Shown one piece after another: positions 16,269 to 25,542 of a stretch of DNA of 47,279 bases. Source of the stretch: a virus. Below the pieces are notes generated by a model, which worked only from the letters and a program-made list of their open reading frames with translations, made no database searches and had not been told where the DNA came from. How positions within the stretch are numbered: the stretch's first letter is position 1; every line of letters begins with the position of its first letter. The stretch lies in IMG/VR virus record IMGVR_UViG_3300023184_000209, positions 1 to 47,279 of that record, one strand, 5' to 3'. A program made the position numbers and the translations under genes.

Positions 16269-17305
16269 TCACGAATGACTACGCCAGCAAGTACCTTTAG
16301 CTCATTAAAAGTTTCATCATCATAAAACATAGATGCAGCTTGTAATTGCGGAGTCGTTGGTGCTTGTTGCTGTCCTGCTGCTGGTGCTGGTGCTTGTTGC
16401 TGCCCTGCCACTTGTGGTGCTGCTTTTTGCTGTACTGCTGGTGCTGCTGCTTGTTTATTCCCCATAGCAGCTTGTGTCGCTGGACTAAATGGTGGTTTAA
16501 TATCAATTTCACCTCTAGCAATCTTACCTGCAACATCTGCTACTACTTTTTTGTCAATTACAGGCATTTCTACTCTTGCTGGACACCATGATTCTACTGG
16601 TGTCGCACCCACTTTATCAGCATTAGCCTTTAGAATGTTTAAGCCTTTCTCGAAATCACCTTGACCAAATAGAGTTATGCGTTTTTGAAGTTCTTCCCAT
16701 GTATATCCAGGAGCGTTAGGCGACCCGGTTTTTTCATCCAAATCAGGCGAATCTGGAGATTTCCCAGTTTGTTTTGCAACATCAATAATATTTTTTTGAA
16801 TATTATTTCCATTAAAATCCTTTATACTTCCACTGCCGCCTTGACCGCCTGAATTGCCTTTAATATCATTGGCTTTAGTCCATACATTTAAAGCAGAAAT
16901 AAGTTCTGGGCCTGGTAAATTTATTTGTGTTGCAGTTATATTTGCAGTTGGATCTACCAGCATTGTAGATGCCCATCTGTGATGACCATCGACAATAAAA
17001 TTATCTTTTGACATTATTGATTTTAAATCGCCACCAACATCATAGTCGCCACCAAAAGGTTTAGTCATTAGAGCCATATTAAAAGCTTTTACAAGTATAA
17101 TTTCGCTTTGCGATGGTTTAAGTTGATTGGCTGCTGCCGATCCTTTTCCCATTAGTGCTACATCATCTTGTTTGTCGTTATCTTCTTGTCCAGAACCAAC
17201 AGCAGCTTTGGCCAAATTTGGATCAATTTTACTTAATACCAACGGATCTTTTTGTCCTAGTGTATCTTCCTTTACTTGATTCCAAAACTCTAAAAATGAT
17301 TTCAT
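16265..17305 (-). CDS. ParB-like (DGHHR) protein with capsid-targeting-like N-terminus
   Basis: A 346-aa protein from ATG 17305, chosen because AGGAG lies five bases upstream. Residues 1-10 (MKSFLEFWNQ) resemble the T4 internal-protein targeting peptide. The ParB/Srx-like core (about 60-135) contains FIVDGHHRWAS. Residues 145-165 are Gly-rich, and the C-terminal region about 285-330 is a Gln/Ala/Pro-rich flexible linker before a short hydrophobic-charged end. It overlaps the convergent nuclease gene by four bases. It is paralogous in its core to the gene upstream. The role could be DNA binding or nucleotide hydrolysis after ejection; no direct evidence. Confidence 0.6.
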   Translation of the reverse strand: MKSFLEFWNQVKEDTLGQKDPLVLSKIDPNLAKAAVGSGQEDNDKQDDVALMGKGSAAANQLKPSQSEIILVKAFNMALMTKPFGGDYDVGGDLKSIMSKDNFIVDGHHRWASTMLVDPTANITATQINLPGPELISALNVWTKANDIKGNSGGQGGSGSIKDFNGNNIQKNIIDVAKQTGKSPDSPDLDEKTGSPNAPGYTWEELQKRITLFGQGDFEKGLNILKANADKVGATPVESWCPARVEMPVIDKKVVADVAGKIARGEIDIKPPFSPATQAAMGNKQAAAPAVQQKAAPQVAGQQQAPAPAAGQQQAPTTPQLQAASMFYDDETFNELKVLAGVVIRD

Positions 17306-17346
17306 AATGACTCCTGTTATTGATTTATTATATATAATATAACTTT

Positions 17347-18192
17347 TTAATTTTCTGCTAATAATCCAGATAAAGTTAACCAATCTGGGATGACATTTAT
17401 TTTTCCTTGTTCTAAGTCTTTTTCAAATCCTTTGGCAGCACCACCAGTTTGAGGCATTAAACCTCTTGATTCTTTTCCTAAATTGTATTTTCTTATTTTC
17501 AATACATTATTCCAAAGAAAATCAACCACATCATCAACATTTTTGGCCAAATTCTTATCAATAAATATTTGTAAGGATTTTTCTGTAATTATATTTTTAA
17601 TATGGTTTTCAAATGATTCGTAATCTATGGTGAATAGATTAGTCTCATCTCCAGAAGCTAAAGGAACACGACTTAATTTTGCAGCAACAGCTAAATGTGC
17701 TATTTTTAATCCTCGTAAATATGAATTTAAATTTTCAATTATCAAACAAGGAACTTCTGATTGTGGATTGAATAGAAAATATTGTGACCATCTATGATGA
17801 CCATCAAGAATGAAAACACTACCATTCACCATACAAGTGACCACATAGCCCTTTACTTGTGCATTACCATCAAGGAATTGTGCAAGGTTGCCAAATCTAT
17901 CAGTTAGTCCATTGTCTAAAGATGATTCAAGAAAGATTTCATCTTGGGTTGGAATTAAATCCATTACAGATATATCTTTTCTTGTGATTTTCAAAGCATC
18001 ATTCTCATCGCCAGATTTTAAAAAATCAACAAAATTAGGATTAGAAATAAATTGCTTAAGGTTTGATACGAAATTTCCAAGATCAAGATTATCAGACATC
18101 ATTTTTCTTAATGTTGATTGAAGTTCGGTATATTCATCAGAAGATAAATTGTTATTTTCTTTATAATCTAAAAATTCTAAAAATGTTATCAT
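17347..18192 (-). CDS. Second ParB-like (DGHHR) protein with targeting-like N-terminus
   Basis: A 281-aa protein starting MITFLEFLDYKE. A helical region precedes a ParB/Srx-like core around 120-150 with VFILDGHHRWSQYF, followed by a helical C-terminal half with MPQTGGAAKGFEKDLEQGKINVIP, a segment that matches the spacing of the downstream paralogue's conserved ARGEIDIKPP part. The two proteins share N-terminal motif, DGHHRW core and this C-terminal segment, so they probably arose by duplication and diverged. It lies nine bases after the secreted protease gene in the same direction. Confidence 0.6.
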   Translation of the reverse strand: MITFLEFLDYKENNNLSSDEYTELQSTLRKMMSDNLDLGNFVSNLKQFISNPNFVDFLKSGDENDALKITRKDISVMDLIPTQDEIFLESSLDNGLTDRFGNLAQFLDGNAQVKGYVVTCMVNGSVFILDGHHRWSQYFLFNPQSEVPCLIIENLNSYLRGLKIAHLAVAAKLSRVPLASGDETNLFTIDYESFENHIKNIITEKSLQIFIDKNLAKNVDDVVDFLWNNVLKIRKYNLGKESRGLMPQTGGAAKGFEKDLEQGKINVIPDWLTLSGLLAEN

Positions 18193-18201
18193 ATAAAAAC
18201 C

Positions 18202-19080
18202 TTAATTTGGAATCAAAATATATTCTTCATCATACTTATGCTGCCTAATGGTTCTATCAATAATTTTTAATTTTTTAGCTAAATCAAAATCTGGTCTGAT
18301 CTTGAGTAAAAATTCATATCCATTTTTTGTCCATATATCATGAATTACTGGTAGTGGCGTAAAATAACCCTCACTTGTTCCTTTATACATTGATGTTGCC
18401 CAACAAGTTGCAATGTAATATTTATCATCCATTAAACCACCACCAGAACGGCCTGGTCTTGGGCTGTTTCTTATTGTTGTGAGACTTTCACTAATTACAC
18501 CAACCACTTCGACCTCATAATGAGCCACTTCGTCACCACCATCACATCCACAACTATGCATAATACTACCTTTTTTATACTGGTAATCTTTAGGTGCAAT
18601 TGGAAAATAATTTGGAACCCAATCTGGTTCAAATGAAACGAGTGCTGTGTCTGCTCCAGTAATATGATTGTAAAAAAGAACTTTTGCAGTATATGTTTTT
18701 GGTTCTGCTAATTTTTTTTCATTATGAAACCATGTGATAATCTTACATGTTATATTTCTTTTTAATCCTTCTTTAGCACTCATGGCTCCATTATTCCAAA
18801 GATGACCACATGTAGCAACATAAGCTATGTTTTTTAAAGAATCGTAATAAACTATAGTTCCAGAACCAGAGCCATCTGATACAGCTATTTTAACTGATGG
18901 TGACAACCATTTTCTAAATTCAATTCCTCTTTGCTCAACAGGTGCTTCGCCATAATAGCCAATTTTTGATGGCAATAATGGCATTTTGTCAAGAGGATGT
19001 ACTTTTATTTCTTGACCAAATGCCAAATTTGTAGATAAAATGGTAAATAAACAGAAAAGGTTTATAATAAATTTTTTCAT
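18202..19080 (-). CDS. Secreted trypsin-like serine protease
   Basis: A 292-aa protein with a Sec signal peptide (MKKFIINLFCLFTILSTNLA, cleavage near FGQ-E). The chymotrypsin-fold triad is visible in order: His93 in VATCGHLW, Asp144 in TGADTALVSF and Ser212 in GRSGGGL. Cysteines around 176-179 could pair. AGAGGAAAT precedes the ATG. Export to the periplasm or outside is inferred from the signal peptide. It is first in a minus-strand run with the two ParB-like genes. A phage role might be cleavage of an envelope or competitor protein. Confidence 0.75.
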   Translation of the reverse strand: MKKFIINLFCLFTILSTNLAFGQEIKVHPLDKMPLLPSKIGYYGEAPVEQRGIEFRKWLSPSVKIAVSDGSGSGTIVYYDSLKNIAYVATCGHLWNNGAMSAKEGLKRNITCKIITWFHNEKKLAEPKTYTAKVLFYNHITGADTALVSFEPDWVPNYFPIAPKDYQYKKGSIMHSCGCDGGDEVAHYEVEVVGVISESLTTIRNSPRPGRSGGGLMDDKYYIATCWATSMYKGTSEGYFTPLPVIHDIWTKNGYEFLLKIRPDFDLAKKLKIIDRTIRQHKYDEEYILIPN

Positions 19081-19105
19081 ATTTCCTCTTTTAGAGTAAT
19101 CCTTT

Positions 19106-19534
19106 ATGTATATAGGCCAAAATGTTCTAACTCTAACGGTATCTCATAATATCTTTCTTACAAAAGAGCAGAGATATTTATTTGCAGAACCAGATGCAGA
19201 AATAGAAGCTATAGGTGTATCAATTCCGGTATGGTATTTAAATGGAAAAACATCAGAACCTGCGATTGAAGTTTTTTGTAAATATAAGCTAAAAATAGAT
19301 AATGGGAAAAAGGCAGTCACAAAGTTTGATGAAGGTTATAATATATTTTTGCCACCATTCTTAGACAATATTTCTTTGCCAATAAGTATTATGCTTAGAG
19401 ATTCAAAAGATGGTGGAAAAGAAAGTCTACAATACAAAGAATATAGTCGTATAGAAAAGAAAACTATAAATTACAGTATAATTCACATTATTGAAATATA
19501 TGACGATCAAAGATTGATATCAACTATAGTTTAA
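19106..19534 (+). CDS. 142-aa beta-rich protein, unknown
   Basis: A single plus-strand gene divergent from the protease (25 bases between starts) and overlapping the convergent minus gene by four bases. The sequence alternates hydrophobic strands (VLTLTVSHNIFL, AIEVFCKYKLKI, SIIHIIEIY) and looks like a compact beta-sandwich, as in small virion proteins. No signal peptide and no strong Shine-Dalgarno site. Not recognised. Confidence 0.5.
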   Translation: MYIGQNVLTLTVSHNIFLTKEQRYLFAEPDAEIEAIGVSIPVWYLNGKTSEPAIEVFCKYKLKIDNGKKAVTKFDEGYNIFLPPFLDNISLPISIMLRDSKDGGKESLQYKEYSRIEKKTINYSIIHIIEIYDDQRLISTIV

Positions 19535-20052
19535 GGACAATCTCTAAGAGATAAAGTCATTCTCAAACTAAGCACATCTCCACTTATCAATGTTGATGGG
19601 GTTGACAATGAAACGCTTGAAATGAGACTTCCTGTATTGTCTGATTTATTCGTCAAAAACAAATTATACATAGGGCCATAAGAACCGCCACTAGCAACAA
19701 ACGAAACCACATTAGATAAAGCTTTGTGAATACTTGTTTCCGCAGAAATAGTCCATCCTGTATTGCCTGTAGAAATTGAATTCAGTGGTTGTCTTGTGTA
19801 ACCGCTTCCAGTAGGTTCGCCAACTAAGCTTGTCATACTGTCAGCATAAGCTATTGCTGCTCTTGAGTCTAAGCCAAGATAATATATTGGTGTTGGCAGT
19901 GTGCCATCATTATAAAATAAAGTTTTTAAAAATAATTCTTCTCCTTGAGAATGAAGAATATTATAAAGATTTTTATCTTCCCAAATAACTTCATTGTTTC
20001 TTATGTGTTGTGCATGAGTTATTTTTAAAATTCCATTCCAATTTGTTTTCAT
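19531..20052 (-). CDS. Virion structural protein, putative (tail/baseplate type)
   Basis: A 173-aa protein, MKTNWNGILKITHAQHIRN..., with an N-terminal conserved-looking module ending in YYLGLDSRAA and a Ser/Thr/Gly-rich beta C-terminal half ending in LRMTLSLRD. This composition is typical of phage tail or surface proteins. It is last in the minus-strand run that starts with terminase. The specific role is not known. Confidence 0.5.
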   Translation of the reverse strand: MKTNWNGILKITHAQHIRNNEVIWEDKNLYNILHSQGEELFLKTLFYNDGTLPTPIYYLGLDSRAAIAYADSMTSLVGEPTGSGYTRQPLNSISTGNTGWTISAETSIHKALSNVVSFVASGGSYGPMYNLFLTNKSDNTGSLISSVSLSTPSTLISGDVLSLRMTLSLRDCP

Positions 20053-20060
20053 ATTTTCAC

Positions 20061-20375
20061 CTAATCTATAATAGTTTTTATTTCTTTGTCTTGTTTTATA
20101 AATGACGAATTAATCTTATTTTGCTCAAAGTTGATTAACTCGTCAATTTTAGAAATAGCCTTTTTTGCATCTATTGGGTTTATTAGTGTGCCATTTTTTA
20201 GAACCATATTAGAAGATACAAATTCAGACTTTTTGTTTTCTTTGATTTGTTTTTGTTCAATTTTTTGCAAAGCCGTTTTCAAATAGAAGTTTATTTCTGC
20301 CATTTGAAAATCTCCAGATGTTCCAGACAAGGCCATGGAAATGTAATTTTTAATTTCATTTAAATTAACTTTCAT
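20061..20375 (-). CDS. 104-aa helical protein, unknown
   Basis: A mostly helical, Lys-rich protein (LNEIKNYISMALSGTSGDFQ near the N-terminus). Its start overlaps the end of the upstream gene by 11 bases, so it is translated from the same message as the 297-aa gene and terminase. No motif is recognised; a small structural or chaperone role is possible. Confidence 0.5.
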   Translation of the reverse strand: MKVNLNEIKNYISMALSGTSGDFQMAEINFYLKTALQKIEQKQIKENKKSEFVSSNMVLKNGTLINPIDAKKAISKIDELINFEQNKINSSFIKQDKEIKTIID

Positions 20376-21258
20376 GTGACTCCAATTCCAGATATCTTAT
20401 TTTTTGCAAGCAGTCTTTCACTCTAAAAAAACCTTCTTCAAAAATTATTTGATTTATTTTTAATTTAATCTTCCAAATATTCATTTCATCTTTTGGTTCT
20501 GGTCTTTTTAAATCTAGAGGAAAATAAAAATATTCATTTATTTTATTTAAATAAAAGTTTCTTTTAAAGTTATTTATTTTTTTGTTATTACCAGTTGTTT
20601 CTTGGATATAGAAGTCGAAATAATGCTTAATTGGATTGAACAACTTGTCTCTTAATATTTCAAAATCTTGATTGCAACTAGATGCCTCTTCAGACACATA
20701 TTTAATGCCATTGTCATCCATTGATAAAAATATATTTCCATCGCCAACTTGGATTTTCGCAGAATCATCAGTTAAAATATGAACAATAACATCAGTTCCA
20801 TTCCAATTTGTTTCTTGAATCGCTTCATTTATGTAAATGTCTAAAATTTTAAATTTATTTAATGCCTTGAAACATTTTGACTCTACCACAAATGAAATAT
20901 CATCTAAAGTAACATCTTCTTTTAAAAAATAAAATAATTTAATTTTTGTAATATTTTCTTCTATTCTTCTAATTTTATAATTTTCTCTTATAGATGCCCA
21001 TTCTAAAAAATGTTCAAATTCTTTTAGATATTCAGATTCGTTAGGCGAAGATATGTTTAAAAGTAATTTAAATTTTTTTGGATAATTTATAAAATCTAAA
21101 TCTTTAGATAATTCCGACAAATCAACATAATATTCACGCAATTCACGCTTGTTCTTAAAGATAAAACATGAATCTTGCACATTTATTTTATACTCAGAAA
21201 TATCATAATTCACTTTTGATTTATGATATTTTTTTTCAATATATTTTTGTAGCGACAT
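20365..21258 (-). CDS. 297-aa protein downstream of terminase, unknown
   Basis: A soluble protein beginning MSLQKYIEKKYHK, rich in Lys, Phe and Ile, three bases after terminase. The middle (150-185) has alternating strands (TDVIVHILTDDSAKIQVGDG). No membrane segment or enzyme motif. Position next to terminase suggests head completion, neck or a structural role, by context only. Confidence 0.5.
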   Translation of the reverse strand: MSLQKYIEKKYHKSKVNYDISEYKINVQDSCFIFKNKRELREYYVDLSELSKDLDFINYPKKFKLLLNISSPNESEYLKEFEHFLEWASIRENYKIRRIEENITKIKLFYFLKEDVTLDDISFVVESKCFKALNKFKILDIYINEAIQETNWNGTDVIVHILTDDSAKIQVGDGNIFLSMDDNGIKYVSEEASSCNQDFEILRDKLFNPIKHYFDFYIQETTGNNKKINNFKRNFYLNKINEYFYFPLDLKRPEPKDEMNIWKIKLKINQIIFEEGFFRVKDCLQKIRYLELESHES

Positions 21259-21261
21259 AAT

Positions 21262-23076
21262 TTACCATCCGAACTCTCTTAACAAGCTTTCATTTTTTCT
21301 TCTGAAGGAAACGCCATCAGAATTATAAATATCATCATCATCAAATAAGCTAGATTTTGTAATTTTAAGAACATCCTCTGGCTTGCCCTCTTCTAGTTCT
21401 CTTTTTATTTCTTCGTAAACTTCATTATTTATTTTGTCAATTCTATTCGTATCAATAGAAGCCCCTAATGGAATGTCTTGCATCATAGAATCTCTAACAT
21501 ATAATGCTATGCACATCGACATGATAGCATCATCGTGCTTTCCTTTTTGAGCTTGTGCCTTTTTAGTCGTTGAATTATATTCAAATGTACCAAGTTCATT
21601 TGTAAATCTAATACTGTTTATTCTTATTTGTTGATTCATCAATTTATTTTGTAAAGTTTCAAGGAACAATGGGCGATTTACCTGTCCCATTTTTATACCA
21701 GCCCTAGAATTAGACTTGGTTGAATCAAAGTACAAATTGTCATAATACAATTGATTTTGTAAATTATTCAAAACAGCTATACCAGGCCCCATATTTTCTA
21801 CAACCATAAGTGAATTATTATAGTAAATTCCAACTTCTTTTAATGTTTGTGCAAATAAATGTGGAGGTATGGTATTTGAATAAAATTCTGCAACTTGTTC
21901 TAAGGTCAACATATCAATTACTTGGAAGCAACTATTATCATTGTTTTCTGCCTGACCTTCGGCACAATCTGCACCAATAATATATTCATGACCTTCAACT
22001 GGTTCTTTCCATACCCACAAAGCACCCTTGTTCTCTTCTGATTCACAAATTGCTGCAAATCCCATAAGATTGCACCACTTTGCAAATAATTTTCTATTTG
22101 GATTGTTGTTTATGGTTTGTTCTGTAAGCTCTCGAACTATCTTGGATGAAAAATAAGTCTCACCAGTTCCCAAAAACTCTCTCAAAACTTCTTGTAAAAA
22201 ACCTTTTTCTCCCAACTGAGCTTTTTGTTCTGATGCCCACTTAGGATTGTTGTAATCTGGATGTTCCCAATAATCTAAATCTATAATATTAAATAAATTT
22301 CTTTTTTCTTTGGCTTCAATATATGTCTGATGATACCAATTGCCGATACCATTTACAGTGGAAACCAAGGCACAATTACCACCAGTGGAAAGAACAGGCC
22401 ACATGGCCTTCCAATGCTTATCCATATCCTCAATAAATGCAACTTCGTCAATAATTAAGAATGTAACTGATTTTCCACGGGCAGCTTGAGGAGAATAAAA
22501 CTTCAAAGAACTTCCAGTTTCGGTAAACATTTTCAAATGGTCATTCCATTTTCCATCTTTTTTTGGCCTAAGCCAATCTGGTATATTTTCAGAAGCACGA
22601 TCAATCATCATTCCAATATCTGTAGCTTCTCTATCTGTTTTCGATAATAGCATAATTTGTTGATCAGTTTGAAACATACACTTCCACATACCCCACAAAA
22701 GCGTAACAGTTGTTAAACCGCCTTGGCGAAATTTTGAGATAATATTGAATCTATGATTCATATAATCATTTATTACTTTATGCTGATATTTAAACATTAT
22801 AAATGGAATAAGACCTCTTGTTGGATGTAGAATTTTTACATATTTGTGACAAAAATACGAAAAACTATGACAACACTTTATGATCTCTAGTTGCCTTCTA
22901 TTTGGATCATATTTTTCAACATACTCCATAGGTTCATCTGGATCTATTTCCAATTGATATTTGTCAAATGAATAATATTTGGAATTATATTCACTTGCGT
23001 AATATTGCTTTAGGGATTTATATTTCGATCTCCAGATCGAATCAGATTGATTTTTTAAAAATTCTGGTAAACTCAT
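21262..23076 (-). CDS. Terminase large subunit (T4 gp17-like)
   Basis: A 604-aa packaging motor. The N-terminal ATPase has a Walker A-type loop SKFRQGGLTT at 114-123, LLSKTDREA (motif after adenine-binding region), and Walker B FLIIDE at 206-211. The C-terminal RNase H-like nuclease has IIGADCAEG (Asp370), MVVENMGPG (Glu427) and KHDDAIMS (Asp515/516), matching the three acidic residues of gp17-type nucleases. Length is close to T4 gp17 (610 aa). It docks on the portal and cuts and translocates DNA into the head. Confidence 0.92.
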   Translation of the reverse strand: MSLPEFLKNQSDSIWRSKYKSLKQYYASEYNSKYYSFDKYQLEIDPDEPMEYVEKYDPNRRQLEIIKCCHSFSYFCHKYVKILHPTRGLIPFIMFKYQHKVINDYMNHRFNIISKFRQGGLTTVTLLWGMWKCMFQTDQQIMLLSKTDREATDIGMMIDRASENIPDWLRPKKDGKWNDHLKMFTETGSSLKFYSPQAARGKSVTFLIIDEVAFIEDMDKHWKAMWPVLSTGGNCALVSTVNGIGNWYHQTYIEAKEKRNLFNIIDLDYWEHPDYNNPKWASEQKAQLGEKGFLQEVLREFLGTGETYFSSKIVRELTEQTINNNPNRKLFAKWCNLMGFAAICESEENKGALWVWKEPVEGHEYIIGADCAEGQAENNDNSCFQVIDMLTLEQVAEFYSNTIPPHLFAQTLKEVGIYYNNSLMVVENMGPGIAVLNNLQNQLYYDNLYFDSTKSNSRAGIKMGQVNRPLFLETLQNKLMNQQIRINSIRFTNELGTFEYNSTTKKAQAQKGKHDDAIMSMCIALYVRDSMMQDIPLGASIDTNRIDKINNEVYEEIKRELEEGKPEDVLKITKSSLFDDDDIYNSDGVSFRRKNESLLREFGW

Positions 23077-23152
23077 TATTTTAAATGACTTTCTTTTTTT
23101 ATGAAACTACTTTAAAATATATAGGAAAATGAAATTTTATTTAGGAGATATC

Positions 23153-23638
23153 ATGGAAAATTTACAAGTTTTAACAAATGAGGTGAAAATGGCTACCAAA
23201 GAAGAACTCTATGCATTATTAGTAAGCGATCTTCGCAATGAACTAACTCATTTGCATTTTTATCTACAAAGTGCTGCTTTAGTTCAAGGATTACACTCAA
23301 AGGAATATAAAGAACATTTTTTAGAGGAATCAAGCAAAGAATTAAAGCATGTAAGTCAATTTAGTGATCTTCTAATTGGGCTTGGTCTTGAAATAACCAA
23401 TATGCCTTATTATGAAAAATTACCAAAATTGAATAATCCAGTAGATATCTTGAAACAAGCCTTGACACTTGAAGAGGAAGTAGTTTCTAATTATACAACA
23501 AGAATGCATCAAGCCGAAAGTTTGAAAACAGTTGATGGTGACTGGATTCATATATTTCTTGAAAAACAAATAGAAGAAAGCAGATTAGATGTTGACGAAT
23601 TAAAACAAATTATTCGTGGCATTAATTCTGGGTTTTAA
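23153..23638 (+). CDS. Ferritin-like / bacterioferritin-type protein
   Basis: A 161-aa four-helix protein from ATG 23153 with AGGAG upstream. Iron-site-like motifs fall in helix order: NELTHLHFYLQ, EESSKELKHVSQF (E-x-x-x-x-x-x-H pair), LTLEEEVVSNYTTR and FLEKQIEESRLDVDE. This is the ferritin-like superfamily pattern, though the last His of the classic site is not evident. Such proteins oxidise and store iron or protect DNA from peroxide. It is divergent from terminase, and the zinc-ribbon gene follows directly. Confidence 0.65.
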   Translation: MENLQVLTNEVKMATKEELYALLVSDLRNELTHLHFYLQSAALVQGLHSKEYKEHFLEESSKELKHVSQFSDLLIGLGLEITNMPYYEKLPKLNNPVDILKQALTLEEEVVSNYTTRMHQAESLKTVDGDWIHIFLEKQIEESRLDVDELKQIIRGINSGF

Positions 23639-23640
23639 TT

Positions 23641-23823
23641 ATGTTGAAAAAAATTATAAAGACTCAATTTTTACAATTCAACAAATATCGTATTTGTTTG
23701 GAATGTGGTCATAATTTTGTTTTTGATGAAAGATTAACCCCATTTCCAATTTCTAAAAGCAGATATGAAAAAATTAAAAATCTTCCTTGCAAAGTTTGTT
23801 TTAATTCATCAAAGTCAAAATAG
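23641..23823 (+). CDS. Small zinc-ribbon protein
   Basis: A 60-aa basic protein with two C-x2-C pairs (CLEC near 19-22 and CKVC near 50-53), a typical zinc ribbon of about 35 residues, in a Lys-rich context. It begins two bases after the ferritin-like stop. DNA/RNA binding or transcription modulation is possible but not shown. Confidence 0.55.
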   Translation: MLKKIIKTQFLQFNKYRICLECGHNFVFDERLTPFPISKSRYEKIKNLPCKVCFNSSKSK

Positions 23824-23937
23824 ATAATTTGCATAAGTATTAAAATATTTTATAAAATACACAAAAAATATTGTAGTATTGTTTTTTTTGTGGTAAGTTA
23901 TTTTGTGGATTTAATTTTTTGTAGAAAGAAGGAAAAT

Positions 23938-24384
23938 ATGAAGTATTTTTTTGTAATTTTAATGTGTTTTGTTCCATCGTTATCTTATGCCGATGATGGT
24001 ATTATAAGTAGAATTGTTAATATGACTACAAATGATGTACAAATATCATTTGTAGAAGAAACTAAAATTGAAAAAAAGCTAGTTCATGTTTGCAATGGTT
24101 GTTTTTTGAAATTTGAATTTCGAGATTATGCTGTTACATACCGCAAAAGAGTATGGGTCGAAAAGGTGCCAATTACCCAAAATGTCGCAAAAATAGTGGT
24201 TTTAAACAAATGTGTTCTTATGCCACAATGTGTTAATGGATATAATATGATGGTTACTACTAATGTACAAGAACAAATTATCGTGAATCAACCAACAATA
24301 ATTGGATATACCGATAAAATCATTAGATGCGGAATACCTTATAAAGTTTGCGAACAACCAGTTTATACCACATTTGCACAATAA
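23938..24384 (+). CDS. Exported protein with signal peptide, unknown
   Basis: A 148-aa protein from ATG 23938, preceded by AAGAAGGAAAAT. Residues 1-18 form a Sec signal peptide ending LSYA-DD. The mature part is beta-rich and has six cysteines (HVCNGC, KCVLMPQC, RCGIPYKVC), probably disulfide-bonded in the periplasm. A strong terminator follows. Family not recognised. Confidence 0.6.
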   Translation: MKYFFVILMCFVPSLSYADDGIISRIVNMTTNDVQISFVEETKIEKKLVHVCNGCFLKFEFRDYAVTYRKRVWVEKVPITQNVAKIVVLNKCVLMPQCVNGYNMMVTTNVQEQIIVNQPTIIGYTDKIIRCGIPYKVCEQPVYTTFAQ

Positions 24385-24402
24385 ACTATTTTTATAATTT
24401 TC

Positions 24403-24438
24403 ATAAGACAGGAATAATATCCTGTCTTATTTTTTTTG
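24403..24438 (+). terminator. Rho-independent terminator
   Basis: Stem ATAAGACAGGA / TCCTGTCTTAT with a six-base loop and eight following T residues, 18 bases after the exported-protein gene. Confidence 0.92.
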
Positions 24439-24526
24439 ATCTTTCTCTAATATCTAATAGATAAAAATATTTTCATCAATAAATCACTACATAAATTTGT
24501 AGAGTTTTTAAAAAAAGAGGTTAAAA

Positions 24527-25357
24527 ATGTCATTTTTTCAAAATGTTTTCGCACAAGAATATCAGGGATATTTCAATACAGGCAATGATCGTCAATATTC
24601 ACTGACATTTAAAATTGCTGCAAATCAAAATACACAAGATTTCACCTATAGTTGGAATCATGACCCATTTGATTTCTCCATTTATAATACGATCAAGATA
24701 AATTATGCTTGGGATGAAGAATTTAGAAATTGGTCTTCTCTAGAGATAAATATTAGTGGCCTAAACTCCAGCGAAGTAACTGCATACGAAGTTGTTAGTT
24801 CTTTAAATGAAGATGCTACTTTTGCAAGTATGTTTGAAGCTAGAGTATCAAAAAATGGAATAAAAAATCATGTTTTGATTGTTGCAAAGCAAAATCGCCC
24901 AAAGCGTATTGTTAAAATGTATATCTCAAACACATCTGCTGAAAGAATTTTAAGATTCAATAAGAAAGCACCTGTTGGCGAAATAATGTCTTTTTTCTCA
25001 AAAGATACCATAGACAATAGATTTACCTTTCCTTTAAGCCTTGCCCATTTAATAGAACTCGATCCAGAAGATGAATTTGATTCTCAGATTATTTCAGAAG
25101 CTGGATTTGATCCAACCAGCCCAAAAGCAGATTGGGAACTATTGCGTGGTCGTGCCTCTGGCATATACGATTTCAAAAAACAAACTTTGGATGAGTCTGG
25201 AAGAGTGGTAGAAAAAATCGAATACCCAGCAGGTGCATTGGTTGGCGATATATCCCGAAAAACCATCTACACCTTCACCGACACAAATACCGAACCTGAC
25301 GAAATTTTTCAGATACCGCATGTTCTTATAAATGAGGATCTTATCACGCCTAGCTAG
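24527..25357 (+). CDS. 276-aa virion-type protein, putative
   Basis: Starts at ATG 24527 after AGAGG, downstream of a terminator, so it has its own promoter region. The protein has an N-terminal beta region (YSLTFKIAANQNTQDFTYSW) and acidic C-terminal half, no signal peptide and no membrane segment. Aromatic and Asn-rich composition and moderately high expression codons suggest a virion protein. Not recognised more specifically. Confidence 0.5.
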   Translation: MSFFQNVFAQEYQGYFNTGNDRQYSLTFKIAANQNTQDFTYSWNHDPFDFSIYNTIKINYAWDEEFRNWSSLEINISGLNSSEVTAYEVVSSLNEDATFASMFEARVSKNGIKNHVLIVAKQNRPKRIVKMYISNTSAERILRFNKKAPVGEIMSFFSKDTIDNRFTFPLSLAHLIELDPEDEFDSQIISEAGFDPTSPKADWELLRGRASGIYDFKKQTLDESGRVVEKIEYPAGALVGDISRKTIYTFTDTNTEPDEIFQIPHVLINEDLITPS

Positions 25358-25486
25358 TATTTTAAGAATTAGGAAGGCGTAAAGAAAATTCTCTTAGAGA
25401 CCAATTTTCTGCACTGTCTTCCAATTCTGCGATAGAAACTTTTTTGTGGATTGATAAAATTTTTTTATTTTCAAAAATATGAATAG
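25358..25486. other. Non-coding or decayed stretch between convergent genes
   Basis: Together with the terminator after it, this is a 185-bp gap between convergent genes. The minus strand has an open frame through it whose last 40 codons (ending REFSLRLPNS) look protein-like. The frame runs through the terminator at 25487-25515 and starts inside the upstream gene, and no start codon with a ribosome site is visible. A degraded small gene is possible. Confidence 0.3.
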
Positions 25487-25515
25487 AAAAAAAGGGGAAG
25501 TTGTGAAGCTTCCCC
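25487..25515 (-). terminator. Rho-independent terminator (minus strand)
   Basis: On the minus strand GGGGAAG, an eight-base loop region, CTTCCCC and a seven-base T run (A run 25487-25493 on plus). It lies 27 bases after the stop of the tail-anchored protein gene ending at 25543. Confidence 0.88.
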
Positions 25516-25542
25516 CAATTTGGTTTTATCTCTTTAGAATTA

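Noticed and set aside
16346-16591. Cys/Trp-rich plus-strand frame over the Gln/Ala/Pro linker
   Set aside because: Antisense shadow of CAA/CAG/GCA codon runs; no start signal and biased composition.
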